DNA of 64,000 bases from Ascaris suum (lineage: Eukaryota; Nematoda; Chromadorea; Rhabditida; Ascarididae). The notes beneath the pieces are model-generated. The model was not told the origin of the DNA and searched no databases. It saw nothing but the letters and a program-made list of their open reading frames with translations. A program made the position numbers and the translations under genes. Numbering within the stretch: position 1 is the first letter of the stretch; each line of letters begins with the position of its first letter. This document shows, one piece after another, positions 45,848 to 58,467 of this stretch. The stretch lies in assembly GCA_013433145.1 (NCBI GenBank), contig CM024175.1, positions 868,001 to 932,000 of the forward strand, read 5' to 3'.

Positions 45848-48642
45848 CATTCATGTTTTAATCGGAGCGATTCGGCACACAAAAATACCTGATAGAGCAT
45901 TTTTCCCAGCTAGAGTAGTTGTGAAATGAAAGCACGGGCCATGCAAAATACGGTCTAAGAAGCCGCTAAATGCTTGTATATTTTTAGAGATGATTCAAAT
46001 TTCCCATAATTCATTTTGAGCTGGATTCGATGGATCAACTCGAAAATTGGTAGATAGAGTCACCGTTCACCAAATCTTCTAAACCTAACTTTGGTATTTT
46101 CTAAGTTGAAACCTTTAAACAGACGAAAACGCAGACACTTTTACATTATTTTCTCATTAGAAAGAACTACATACGCAGACATATGACAATAGACACGACT
46201 AAGTAATGATAAACTTGCAAATTTTGTATGCAAATAACGATGCATAAACTGCGCATTTGCGAAAGTGTATAATACCACTGAGCTAGAAATGTTTTTGAGG
46301 TTGGTACTTACAAATATTCATATCATTGTCGTCTACATATACGTATTATTGATATGGACTATTCAACTGTATAATATATGAAAGAAACGATGACGATCTG
46401 CTTATCAGTTATACCTATGGATTTATTAATTGGTTTATTGGCACATTGTTACTTTAAAATCGTATGAGTTCCACAGCGTGGATAAGAACGCTTCCTCTTT
46501 AGTTTGTTTTAAGTATCCAAACCGACAGATGAAGGTTTATCCGAGCGTGCACCTTTATTACCGAAAGTATTTACGATTGAAGCGTATGACTGGCTTGTGA
46601 AATATAACAATTGAATTTCAACTACGTAGGTAATACGATGGATTTGAATTCGATTTGTGAGACAGTGGAAAGGCAGATATAATGGAAATGGCGAAACCAA
46701 AGATATGGTAAGGAAGAGGCGGGAAGGAGTGCTTAACACATAAATAATGTGTCAACTAATTGTCAGAAATTGTAGTGAGACGAGATGTTTCAACGAAAAT
46801 GAATTGATAACACGGCAAACTGAGGTTTGCATTCGTTATTTTCACAGAAAGAACCTAGAGTAAACGATAGAAGTGATGGACTAAAATTGCAAATAATTTT
46901 ACCCGTTGCTAAAGGAACCCTTTCAATACGTGGTAGGCTCAAACGAAATATATGGCATCTGTCATCATCAACTACAATGCCGAATGAAATTATTCACATC
47001 TATCATGCAAAATTGAAATAGAATCCTAGTGAAATAAAGGAAACAATGGTGATAAAAGTTCAGTCAGCTTGATTATCATCTGCACAAGTCTCAAAGATCT
47101 TTGGTGCAAAATGTGAGAAAACGTTATCAAAACGATAGAGATTTTAATATTGTTTTTTTCTAACGTGTGCAAATCACTTTTAAAACGTCAATTATTGCCC
47201 GACTTGCTGACCTCTTCGATACAGTTTGAATCCGTCCCTTTTTTGCTCGAAATGACCTCAACTTTTGCGATAATCTAAGTGGTGGACTTGTTGGACCTTT
47301 AACCACAAAAGGGTCAACGATCGACACATCGAATCGCACAAGATTTTTCATTGAATGTATTCAAATGACGGTAGTATTAGCATTCGCACTCAGGAGCTTG
47401 TGATTCGCGCCCTTGAGAAGAAGGGCGAGAGGGGTCACGAATTCCCGCAGGTTCCGAACTTCTAAGGAAGAGAGATTCGGAGCTTAAAATTCGTAACGAA
47501 CGGGTAGAATACAAAGCAGTTATTAGAATTGTCTACTTTTTTGCTTTACACGTATGTTGTAAAAGAGATCTCAACGCATGTTGTAAGATAGACCTCATTG
47601 CATGCCTCATGCTGAAAAAAAAATGTTTCACAATTTATTCAATCTTATCTCAACGTCCCAATTTGTTCGCAAACAGAAAGAAAGACAATAAAACAGACAA
47701 GGAAAAGCATAAATAAATGAAAAACAAAAACAAAACAAAAAATCGGCTAGAGGCATTTCGGATAAATAGACGTAAAACATTCACGTTTCAGTGTGCGAGA
47801 GTTGTGGAAGTGTGAAAATCAAGCCGCTTAACAAAAATGCAATTTTGCTGTATTATCAGTGCTGAAATCACATGGAATTCTAAAGAATATGATAATCACA
47901 GTTGTGCAGAATATCGTCTATTGTGTAGATTTTTTTTTTCTGAGAGAGAGAGAGAGACCTCATACTGATGCTACGTTCATCAATAGGCATAAAGGAGAAG
48001 GAGAGAGAGAGAGGAGAAAGAGGATTGTAAATTAAAACCGTTTAGAGAATATAATACACTATAAGGTGAATTCTAAAATTTTAAACACTTTCTCTAAGCT
48101 TTGATTTTTATCATTTCAAACTGATTGCAAATTTTCTACAACAGCGATAAATTTGATAAAAAATAATGACAAACATTCTATTGTAAAACAATTCAGATAA
48201 CACTGAATTCCAAATTAACACAACAGGATAAAGGATAATAAAGTTTTAACGAAAAATCGGCTCAACTTTCTGCTAGTGATGCTGCGGTGACTCAAGAACA
48301 AAATTCCTAATCTAGTAGTGTACCCCTTCGAAGTTTGCTATGGGAGGCTTTCTTTGGACACTCTCAAACGGTCTAACATCATGAACCAAATAAGAGCGTA
48401 ATACAGAGAAAGACATTCAAAAATAGGTTTGTTGTGAGTAATGAAGGTCTTTTGACAACGTTCACTTTCAACTAGCACCAAAACGCAAAAAAAAACGCCG
48501 TTTTTAATCTTTGATTGTTTTTCGGCGACAATAGGACACCGCAATTTACAAAGGAAGTCATGCTTGCTTATAGCACCAATGTCATGTTTGACACTATCTG
48601 TTTAGGAAAGGGCTCACTCGTTATCTGGAAAATGTCATCAAG

Positions 48643-49275
48643 TTAGTATGACCCAACTGCATCTTTAGCCGGAAATATGTGTATATTTGTCACAATATTG
48701 AAATTATGGGCATTCCTTCGAAAATTTTGGAAGTCGAAAGCAAGATGATGCGATAGACGATAGGTTTTGAAGTCGAGAGCGAAGATACTGCTTAGAATAT
48801 TATAGGAAACACCATCAAAGTATACAAGAAATCAAATAGGCCTCAGAACATTTCCTTGTGGAACGCCACTACAAAATGGGCAGGAGTGGAGTAGCTATCC
48901 TCAATCGTGACTAGGGTGTTATGTCCACAGAAGAACTTGTGACCCGCTTCAGCAGAAGGAGCTTTTTGATGACATCATAAGTTTCATAATGCTATAATCG
49001 ATGATGCCATATGTTTGCAGTTTCAAGAGCAGCTTTTCCTGGCATAGCATTTCTGTAATTTTCGTACACGATTTTGATCCGAATGTTCACATCCACTGTG
49101 TGCATCCGGTCGCATTAATCAGTTGAGAATGTATTCGGATCGACGAGGGATGAAGCGAAACTGTGTAGGCTTTAAAAGATCATTTCTCATAAAATGATGC
49201 AAAATGACATCTTCCGCTATCAGCTCGATGACCTTCAGAACGGAATGGTCGAGAATATATTTTCCAGAAAAATAG
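48643..49275 (-). pseudogene. Non-LTR retrotransposon RT fragment (central palm)
   Basis: Minus-strand pieces in the order expected of a CR1/Jockey-like reverse transcriptase. 49122-49256 reads ILDHSVLKVIEL, then ILHHFMRNDLLKPTQFRFIP (family pattern: KILERVI...L..HL..N.LL.PTQ.GF). 48841-48870 is SGVPQGNVLR (family SGVPQGSVLGP). Near 48643-48675 FPAKDAVGSY occupies the place of the FADD active site, so the catalytic motif is degraded. Stops and frameshifts separate the pieces. Confidence 0.75.
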
Positions 49276-52224
49276 TGCTTGCATCAACTTCTAGATGGAT
49301 ATGCAATTGGCAATGCGTCTCTTCTCGACATTTTAATTGTCACTTATGCTCTGCTTAAGCATGTGTTCTTGAAGAACATGCAACTGCTTCATATGCGAAT
49401 TGTTCTCAACATTCTTCTCGCTGTCGTGGAGGAAATCTCATCCGAATTTTCGTGGCATATCTTCCACTGTTTTAACCTAATTGTCAGTCGTTGCCTTTGT
49501 CTGTTCTCCACTAATTAAAAATTTAACTGAAAATATCTTGCGGTGACAATTCATAGCAGTTAAATATTTTCCTAATGCAAGCTCCAACAAAAACAGTTTA
49601 ACATTATTTGGATCGGAGCCGTTCAAGGAGGAGAGGATTCGTAAGATGTGAGAGACCTTAGGCTAAGCGACAGAACGCTAGCGGTTGCGGGGGCCAATAC
49701 ATTAATCAAAGAGTTCCGTGATAATCAAAGAGTGCGAAGAATATGAATTTTTTTTTTTGAAAAATCTCGCACTCAAAGGATGTGCGAAGGATGTAAAAAA
49801 AAAAAAAAAAAAAACGACTTCTCGCACTTAAACATTCACTTCATAAAATAGATCAACAGGCTCCTGCAAATTGTATACGTCAGTAGCTCAGATATGCTGC
49901 CGCTACAAGAGACGGTGTGAACTGTCGAGATATGGAATACTAGAAACCTCAGAAAACAGCCTCGAAATATTTGAAAAAAAATATGGGGCTATAAGAAAAA
50001 AAAAACTAGATTAGCAATTCTTCAGTATAAATTTCCGTCGCATCGTTTGATTATGGCAATCGTGGTGTCATTTTGAATCCGAAAAACGATCGTCTAATTG
50101 CCTTTACAGTGGTCAAATAGCTTTTGAAAATATTTCCCTAGCGAATGGCAAACGTCAGCAGTGAAGCCGTCTTTGATCAATTGATCTTCTCAATTTTTTT
50201 TGCAGCAACAATGGACTTGTCACAGGAAGCATATCGAGTTGGTTTTGCATTGTTCTAAAGATACCCCTTGTGGATAGTGCTCTCGGTTGAGCGGAAAGAA
50301 GAATAAACCTTAAAGCTGATCGAATAAATCAATTCCCAAATTGGGAAAAAAAAATGTTATTTGTTGGTATTCGTTTGTGACTGCGCATTTCCTTTAATAT
50401 ATAAGCTCAAGTTTTTTCCTGAATTTTTGCTTCAATTGATTTTTACTTAATCTCTCAATAGACGCGATACCGATGGATATATTTTGGCCGATATAGTATA
50501 CTGATTAATATATTTTGCCCAATATTCTTTGCAGATTATGTCCATGAAACAACGATTTGCAAAAGAAGGCTACCATACATTGAGATATTTTCAACAAGCC
50601 TGACAAACTTGACTGGTACGATAGAAAATGATTTTTTAATATACATCTACAGTGAGCGAATGAAATTCCATGGAAAAAAGCGAACAAAGAGTGAATTAGT
50701 GGAGAAAATATAATTACTTACTTTCAAATGTTGACGAAGTTTCTCAGTTTCACCTCATTCTAAAGCCATATAACTCGGCACCATAAAAGAATTGCTGCCT
50801 AATTGCCATCGACATTTTACTGCTAGATACTGTTTAACGCACTGCAGTTCAAAATAACAATAGCAATAAACTGCTGTATATTGTAATGAAAACAATTCAT
50901 AAATTTATTTATTCTCTCTTCTTTCCTATAATTTGCCTATAATTTGGTTGCAAATATTTAAATATAATTAATCGCAATGCTTTCAAAGCCGATAGATATA
51001 AATTAACCTCGAAGAGAATCCTCTGTGGGATACGTTAGGCAAATCGAATTCGATAATTTTTTACCTGCAAAAGTGTCATAATTCAATCGAGAATGAATCA
51101 ACAAGAAAAAAATCACAAAGCTTTTCGAAGAGAAACAGTTTTACAGCTACTTGAAAAAATGAAAGACTGGCAAAACTTTAAGAGCAAAGAGGGCATTTCG
51201 TTGAGATAATAGTAATATGATAAGTAAACGCAAAATCTTTTAAAAAGATAAAACTTTCTGTTATGATGAACAACCGCGCTGCAACGCAATTTTTCATAGA
51301 TCGACCTCGATGATATCTATTTTTCTCTCCCCCTTATATTTCGCCGCTTCTCTACTTCTGCAGCTGCGTATTTCAAACCCGTCAGCCATTGTTCGCATAC
51401 AGCCAGTTATACGGTGGTTCTCACACATCTTGAGGTGTTCGGTCACCCACTCCGGTTGATGCAGTAACCTCGCTTCCACTTGCCTCACCTCGTCTCTTCT
51501 TGACCACATGGTACCCGGGCAAAGGTTTTTTTAGAGCTTAGAGGTAATTCAACAGTTGTCTTTGTTATCAATGATGAAGCAATAGTGTATATGCACTTGA
51601 AAGTTCTCTAAATGCATATCTCATATAAATATGAATAAAATTTGGACCAATTTTTTTTGCGAATATTATTATGCTTCTTTTTCTTTGAGATTTTTTAATC
51701 ATTTGCAACTGCAACGTTCGTGTTTTGCATTCGCCGACAATTTTAGCTTCAATGACTGCGTATTATAGGTGCAAAATCTTAGGACAGCTTTAAGAGTGAC
51801 ACAAAACATTAGTACAGGAAAGCTCCCACTATTTTACTCCCGCCCCCTACCCTTCACGACTGCCGAGCTTAGCATCCCCTGAAATTCTTCCGATTGCCGA
51901 AGGAACTTTCAAAATTAGACTTTCTTCGCCTCTATTTGTATTTGGATGAAAATTCACCTAGGTGAAAGAATTTGATGGCATGGATTTCTTCCATGTTTGG
52001 GAATTGCGGCAGACGGGTGCAGAAAGATTCAGCGCAACGGGCGATCTGCATTGATATTCAAAAGGAGGCATCCCTTAAAAAAGGTCCCCATAAAAGACGC
52101 CTCGTTAAGATTCTTGTACGTCTCTTCTAAGATTTCGATTGAATGAGTCCGTTTTTGAGGTTTTTGAGAAAAGTATGGTGAAAGCGTGGCAGTTTCGGCT
52201 TCATTGTAATGTGAAAGAATTTCG
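49276..52224. other. About 2.9 kb separating the two RT fragments; possible insertion
   Basis: No recognised gene. It contains two adjacent small hairpins with A/T runs (49730-49830), a 20-base A run (49795-49814) and a 71-codon minus-strand frame at 51294-51509 (family unknown). No target-site duplication was visible at its ends by eye. Confidence 0.35.
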
Positions 52225-52431
52225 ACAAATTAGATAACTGCGATATAGACCTATAATTTGGCGCATTTCTCGCTTTGTCGTTGCCTCTGTATATGACGGG
52301 CATACTTGCAACTTCCCATCCCTCAGAGTGTTTTCTCTTTGAAGCGTTTTAAGAACAGAAACCACCGAAGTTTCTATCAATTTCAAGGTTTCCTTTGTAA
52401 TATCATCGAATCTGGATACTTTGTTTGATTG
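52225..52431 (-). pseudogene. Non-LTR retrotransposon RT fragment (fingers)
   Basis: Reads NKVSRFDDITKETLKLIE, then LKTLQRENTLRDGKLQVCPS and IGLYRSYLI. This follows the CR1/Jockey pattern KSPGPDGI..E.LK.......L.....L.EGKLP..WK...V.PI......YRPISL. It has lost several key residues. It ends almost exactly where the fragment at 49275 begins, so both may derive from one element. Weak similarity may continue to about 52920. Confidence 0.6.
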
Positions 52432-52929
52432 CATATGCGGGATTCTCTTTATAAAATATCGACGCTGAGTCGTCCAACTCCAGCCTGTCCTGTTTTCCGT
52501 AGATACTTGATTATATCTATTATATCCAACTATCCTTTCTCTAGTAACACTTATGGTCGAATTTCCCTTCAGCCTTTATTGCTCCAACACAATACCCGAC
52601 AGAGTTTCCTCGAGTTCCTTCAACTCTATTAAGAATTTTTTTGAGTTCGTAAACGCAGGCCCCTTTTTTATAATCCCTCACAGAGATGATGGAACCCACG
52701 AGCTTCCTGCAGATACGAGTGCCCCAACTGAAAGTTGGTTCTAGAAAACCCTTCGACACGGATGACGATTTTTTGGAGCTTATCACGGGGCTGTTTGTGG
52801 TTGACAATTCATGAGTCATCCTTATGCGGGATCCTCGCGAGAAGGGCCCAGGGTATGGCAGCGAGCACCAATGCACCACCATCAATGCACTTGGTTTCGT
52901 TTTTTGGCACAAAATCATGGTGATTCTTT

Positions 52930-55190
52930 CGTAAAGTACTACGTGGATAGACAGAATATTTGGTTTTTTCTTCGGGTCCTCATCCCCCTTTTCTGTGAAA
53001 TTTTCAGGAAACTTCAGTCGCTTTCTCAGTGACGTTGGGCCACTGATTCGCTATCAGCCATTATAATTTACCATGCAAAAGAAATAAAAAGGAAATAAAA
53101 ACTGCAACATTTCCGCAATGCTTATGAAGCAAAGAAGAGCCCTTGAGCAGTTTGTTCAAAAGTAGTACTACCTCAGAGACAACACATCTGGAAAAGCCTA
53201 GCGGTTATATTCTCACAGCTGTTACTGCATACATTCAAGTACAGATAAAAACCCACGCTGAAATATCACAAGTGGTTCGGCGCACAGTCACACAATGGTA
53301 AAAAGTGCTCCGTGCAATACACTTTGCTGGAGACATAAGAGATATGAAGGGGTGCACGTGCCAAGGAGTAACGCAAACATACGCAGTGTGGAATGGAAAC
53401 TTGCCTGCTTTCCTAGCGTATCGAATCAACTCGCCCATTATTGTCTACTCTTTTTCCTTGATGTTGAATGATTTTGCTCACGGTGCGTGCTGAATGGTTT
53501 CAACGGCTCGGTCTATACTATGGCCAGTAGTGGTTCTGGTGAGTTTTTACATTATCCTTCATAAAGGATTCATGCGATATATATAGTTCGGCTAGATATA
53601 TATAGTTCTGTTTTTTTTTTGCCGCTTTGGAACTGCTAGCTTTAGGTGGGTATTCTCGAATGGAAGCGGAAAAACTTTTGCGAACATTTTTACACTTGGA
53701 AAAGAAAGAAACTTTTGCCTCGTTCGCAAATTGCAAAAACAACAACAACAACAAAGCCAACGCATTGCAATTGATCGAATGAGCTTTGCAAACTTTTTGT
53801 TTATAAACTTTACAAATACGAATTTTGCAAATAAAGCTTTTTACTTGCAAAGTTTGCACTTAAGCCAGTGAGCACTGTGATCAGAAGCTGTAAAATAAAC
53901 TTAAAGGGCATTATTAAGGCACTCTCTCATCTTTGCCCCTCACCATACGCAAAAATCATCCAGGACATATGCGCGAAATGCAATATTTCGCGTATCTTTT
54001 GCAAATCATTGATTTGCATAAATCAATCCTCTCCTAGTAGAAGAGATGGGAAAGAGAGATAAGAAAAAAGAACCGATCCGAAAGTATTAATGGTGATCTT
54101 CCCGCTTATGCGGAAAGCATCTAAAGTAGCGCCAGCTTTGCTTAAAGTTTTCACAATGAGGACAAAAGTTTAAAGAATTCAAATGTAAATTTTTAATGCA
54201 TTTTTTAAAAACATTTTATGCTCCCACCAATATAAATGCTCTGAGTGTTTCAAAAAATCTTTTATTTTTTTCATGCGTGGCCTCTATCAAACAACAGACG
54301 TATTAAGTCGATCAAAAGTATGTAGTGCCCATTTAGCAAGCTAGCTTGTCATAAATCGATCGAAATTTTTCCTTGATCATATGAGCAAAGCCTCGAAATT
54401 TCTATTGTACATACTCTTCAGTTTTTGTTGTGGAATCTCTTCTTGCGAGGAGGACTAAGTCTGGCCTTCAATTTAGCTATCAAATTGTAAACATTCTTTC
54501 AGTCATTTTTCTTGATGCAGTTTTCTGATTTATGCGTTTTGCACCATCGCGAGCAGCGACATCTTTTCCAACGAACAGCATGAATGTTCCGAAATGTAGT
54601 CCTCAATCCGTTCACATCTGGAATCGTAAGCATGACGAACGCATTCTTTGTAGAAGTATAGCATGCAAGAAATTTCGTCCTGTTTAGCCACTAACCAAAT
54701 TCAATTTGTCCTGCCGTTGTATCTCCTATGTCCTATAACTGTTCAGTGCTAGCTGCCCAGGCATCCTTGTTTGTTTTGCGACGCATAATTTGCTATTTCC
54801 AGCGCCTAAGTTTTCATTCATTCATTCTCTTCTTAAGTGGCCTGATTATTTTATCATGCAGCTGTTGTTATTGCCATACTGCTCGCACTGATGAGTGCCT
54901 GAACTAGCACATCTCTTTATTTTCTTTCTTTAATACTTGAGCTAATTTCATTTATTCTATCATTATCATTTTTCGGATATTGTAACACGGTAATCTTCAA
55001 AGCAATCAGCACCGTGAGTACTAGTTTACATCGAACACTGCTTATTATGAGCTAAAATATTTGCTCATTTATAACATAATAATTTTTTTCCTTAGCAGAC
55101 ATTAGACACTCCCGCTCAATAGTCTCTAAAAATGGTCCATAAAAAAGAAAAGGCGTGAAGCCCCAAAACAACTATTTCCAACCTTTGCAG
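52930..55190. other. Upstream flank of the cobQ-like gene
   Basis: AT-rich eukaryotic-type sequence with a short (AAC)n run near 53741-53756. There is no bacterial gene or operon here, which argues that the CobQ gene is part of the host chromosome. Confidence 0.5.
55184..55190 (+). promoter_or_regulatory. Splice (possibly trans-splice) acceptor before cobQ
   Basis: TTTGCAG ends at 55190, 20 bases before the ATG, after a pyrimidine-containing stretch. Nematode messages often receive a spliced leader at such a site close to the start codon. A short out-of-frame ATG frame at 55131 would be removed by this splice. Confidence 0.45.
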
Positions 55191-55210
55191 GTAAGCAGCA
55201 GTGCAAATCA

Positions 55211-56725
55211 ATGCATGCGGAAGTGAAACTGCATCCTTTGATGATCGCTGGAACTGCGAGTGATGCAGGCAAAAGCGTGATAGCTACAGCATTATGTCGT
55301 ATCTTCAAACAAGATGGATACCGCCCAGCACCCTTTAAAGCTCAGAATATGGCACTCAACTCATTCGTCACTCCTGATGGTCTCGAAATTGGGCGTTCAC
55401 AAGCTGTGCAAGCAGAAGCAGCATGTGTTATATGCGAAACGGATATGAATCCGATTCTGCTGAAACCTAGTTCTGATTGTACCTCACAGGTGGTGCTACA
55501 TGGTCGCCCCATAGGCAATAGCACTGCGTCGGCATATTTCTGTAAAGAGCGAGTTGACAGACTACGTGCTGAGGTGTGCATGGCATTTGATCGCCTAGCC
55601 AAAAAGTACAACCCGATCGTGATGGAAGGTGCCGGAAGTGTTTCAGAATTGAATCTCCAAGATAGAGATCTCGTTAATATGCCTATGGCTCGACATGCGA
55701 GCGCGGACGTTTTCCTTGTATCAGACATTAATCTTGGCGGCGTTTTTGCATCATTATATGGTTCGGTAATGTTGCAAAAGCCGGAAGATCGTCGCCTCAT
55801 TAAGGGAATTATTGTCAACAAATTCCGCGGTGATATTAGCCTATTCGAGTCAGGTGTTAAAATGTTGGAAGAACTTTGTGGAGTGCCGGTTTTAGGTGTA
55901 ATACCTTACTACAAAGATATTTATATCGAGGAAGAGGACTCAGTACAATTACAGACAAGAAGACGTCAAGCTGAGGACAACAAAATCAACGTGGCTGTAA
56001 TACTGATGAGTCATTTATCTAACTTCACTGACTTTGATAGTCTTGAACGTGATCCACGAGTGCATCTCTTCTACACAAATAACACCAATGAAATTTTGAA
56101 AGCGAATATTATCCTTCTGCCAGGGACGAAAAATACTCTTGGTGACCTTCAAGAAATACGTGCTAATGGTGTAGCACAAGCAATCATCACCGCCTATCAT
56201 GATGGGGCAACCGTTGTGGGTATCTGTGGTGGGTACCAACTAATGGGAAGGGAAGTGAATGATCCGAACGGTGTGGAGGGAAATATTCTCCGTCTGCCTG
56301 GATTGGCACTTTTACCGATTGTGACGACAATGAATGCAAGCAAAACAACACGGCAAACCAAATTCCGCGTTGTTGGCAACGAGGAACCATGCTTTGGTTA
56401 TGAGATACACAATGGAGTGACTGAAGTTAATGGCGGAAGACCGTTGAATATTCTTGATGATGGAACACCGGAAGGTTGCCGTACAGATGATCGTTGTATG
56501 GGCACATATATCCATGGTATACTAGATAATCCACCGTTTATTGACCTTCTTCTACGACCATATCTCGGAAAACTCACCAAAACCACGTTTGATTATGCGG
56601 CATTCAAAGAGGAGCAATACAACAAGTTGGCGGCACATGTTCGTGAACATATCGATATGGATTTGCTTTATCGAATACTTCAATACGATTCAACGGAAGA
56701 GAATGAAACATATGTTGCAGAATAG
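55211..56725 (+). CDS. cobQ: Cobyric acid synthase (CobQ), intact, horizontally acquired
   Basis: CobQ is the ATP- and glutamine-dependent enzyme that amidates four side chains of adenosyl-cobyrinic acid a,c-diamide to give cobyric acid, in cobalamin synthesis. The 504-aa product has full family length. The N-terminal synthetase domain carries the P-loop-like GTASDAGKS (14-22), FKAQNMALNS (42-51), EIGRSQAVQAEAA (59-71), DMNPILLKP (78-86) and MEGAGS (138-143). The C-terminal class I-type glutaminase domain carries VGICGGYQ with nucleophile Cys339, GYEIH (396-400) and GTYIHG with catalytic His435. All expected key residues are present, with no stop, frameshift or intron. The start fits: MHAEVKLHPLM aligns with bacterial starts. 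From memory, the pattern (SSD.TSQVVL.GRPIGN, YYKDIYIEEEDSV, LSNFTDF) is most like Bacteroidetes CobQ. No other cobalamin gene is nearby. Confidence 0.96.
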   Translation: MHAEVKLHPLMIAGTASDAGKSVIATALCRIFKQDGYRPAPFKAQNMALNSFVTPDGLEIGRSQAVQAEAACVICETDMNPILLKPSSDCTSQVVLHGRPIGNSTASAYFCKERVDRLRAEVCMAFDRLAKKYNPIVMEGAGSVSELNLQDRDLVNMPMARHASADVFLVSDINLGGVFASLYGSVMLQKPEDRRLIKGIIVNKFRGDISLFESGVKMLEELCGVPVLGVIPYYKDIYIEEEDSVQLQTRRRQAEDNKINVAVILMSHLSNFTDFDSLERDPRVHLFYTNNTNEILKANIILLPGTKNTLGDLQEIRANGVAQAIITAYHDGATVVGICGGYQLMGREVNDPNGVEGNILRLPGLALLPIVTTMNASKTTRQTKFRVVGNEEPCFGYEIHNGVTEVNGGRPLNILDDGTPEGCRTDDRCMGTYIHGILDNPPFIDLLLRPYLGKLTKTTFDYAAFKEEQYNKLAAHVREHIDMDLLYRILQYDSTEENETYVAE

Positions 56726-56859
56726 AGTCAAAGCACCTCAACTTTTAGGAACTTGTAAATGTTGTCACTATCGTATAAGTCATATTATGTTGGTTAAAGA
56801 TGGAATTAATCCCTCATAGCAAGTCGATTGGTTACTTTAAAGAAACTTATCAATCTTTT

Positions 56860-56865
56860 ATTAAA
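56860..56865 (+). terminator. Candidate polyadenylation signal of cobQ
   Basis: ATTAAA lies about 135 bases after the stop codon, as expected for a eukaryotic message. A 9-bp inverted repeat (CTTACTTCT / AGAAGTAAG) follows at 56871-56894. Confidence 0.4.
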
Positions 56866-56899
56866 ATGTCCTTACTTCTACATTCAGAAGTAAGTACGT

Positions 56900-58460
56900 T
56901 TTTGAACAGAACCAGAGGCAAAAAGATTTTTTGAGAAGATTCTGTATATTGGTATGAAATATGTGAACAGCCGCTTCGTGATGAAATGAAATGCGAAAAT
57001 ACGTGAACTATCAGCTTTCGTGCCGTATTCTTCAATTATTTTATAACGTTCTGAAAGCCTGTATGATGTTTTCGATGACGATCGGTGTGCTGTACTGACC
57101 CTCTGAATCGGTGGTTACCTTCAGCCGAATAAGCTCGGTTGATTATAGACAGAAAGTTTTAAAAATATTCAGTTTTAAATGAGTCTGAGTTATAATCAGC
57201 GCGGCTGACATGTTATCAATCGAGCAATTTCTTCTACTTATCAACTCGATTGTTGAGCTGTTTCAAAGTAAAGCATTCAAGGTAGAGTAAAAGCAATATT
57301 GGAGATTTTTTATTTGAATCGTTTGCCATAGAGTTGGTTCATTACAAAGCAACATCAAATATGTGTTTATAAGATTCTAGTAGCGAATTTTCGACTAGGA
57401 GTTTTTTGAGACTTATTGCTCAAGTACACATGTTTTCTTTGCATTGCTAGGTTTCTTGTTGACTTAAAACCGGAGCGGTTTGGGGATGTATCACTAATCA
57501 TGAAACTTGAAATCCTCTGATATAAACCGATATATCACATAATCAGGTTTCAATCGCGGCAGACTACCGGATTTGCACTCTGAAGCCATCTACCGATGGC
57601 TTAATAGGCTTTTGAAAAAAAAACACCAGTAATCACAGATATGCTGTTTAAAGTCTAATCATTTTAATTTTTAAACATAGTGGAATGCCGAGAAAACGGA
57701 TTTTACAAAAGTGGCGTTTAAAATGATTCCACGGCAAATGCAAGCGGGATTACATTGGCGGGGGGGGGGGGGGGCATTTCTGATGCCACCTTGAGGTTCA
57801 GTACAACAAGAGTTTGCAAAATTTCAAGCTTGTCAGTTGTTTGGCACCATAACTTTAGATTTTGTTGCAGTTTCACTTAGTCTTAGTTTAATGGTCATTT
57901 ATCCTTGATTTTTTTTTTTTTTTTTGCCTCATTCGTCGTTGCTAATAAAAATATATCAGCACTGTTTTCTCTTTTCACCTTTAACGAAAAGAATTTCGTC
58001 GACAACAATATAAGAACACGCATAAACTTGACGACTATGACAGAAATAATATTTTGAAAGTGAAGACAAATGAAAAAGCGTGGCATAAAATGGGCATTTT
58101 CTTTCCGTTCACTTTACCAGTCTTGAACATCGTCATTTTTCTTTGATTTGCCTAACAGTTGCTGTTCTTATCGTTCGTACTTTAAACAATCAAAGTTTAG
58201 GTGACCTTTCTTCACAAATCATCAACCTTTGGTGAAATTAGTCGCTCTGCGGATCTTTGCCTCATTAATTAATGCCAACTTTTTTTTTTGAATGAACGTC
58301 AGATGTTTATTCACCTTTTCATGATCACCTCCACACCTTCACCTGCATTTTCGTCGAGCTTTAATTACCTTATTTTTTAGGCGTAAATCGGTCTTTTATG
58401 TTCCAACGATTATGTCTTTGTGTGGCATTCAGTGGTGTGATCGCGATGTGAGCGACCAAC
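56900..58460. other. Intergenic stretch between cobQ and tRNA-Arg
   Basis: No gene seen. It holds a 15-base G run (57760-57774) and T runs near 57909-57925 and 58281-58289. Confidence 0.5.
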
Positions 58461-58467
58461 TTCAACA

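Noticed and set aside
55342..56586. Minus-strand frames opposite cobQ, up to 159 codons
   Set aside because: Shadows of the conserved plus-strand CobQ frame; no family similarity.
55211..56725. Explanation of cobQ as simple bacterial contamination
   Set aside because: Flanking DNA is AT-rich, repeat-laden and eukaryotic on both sides, and no other bacterial gene is adjacent. A chimeric assembly still needs a read-level check.
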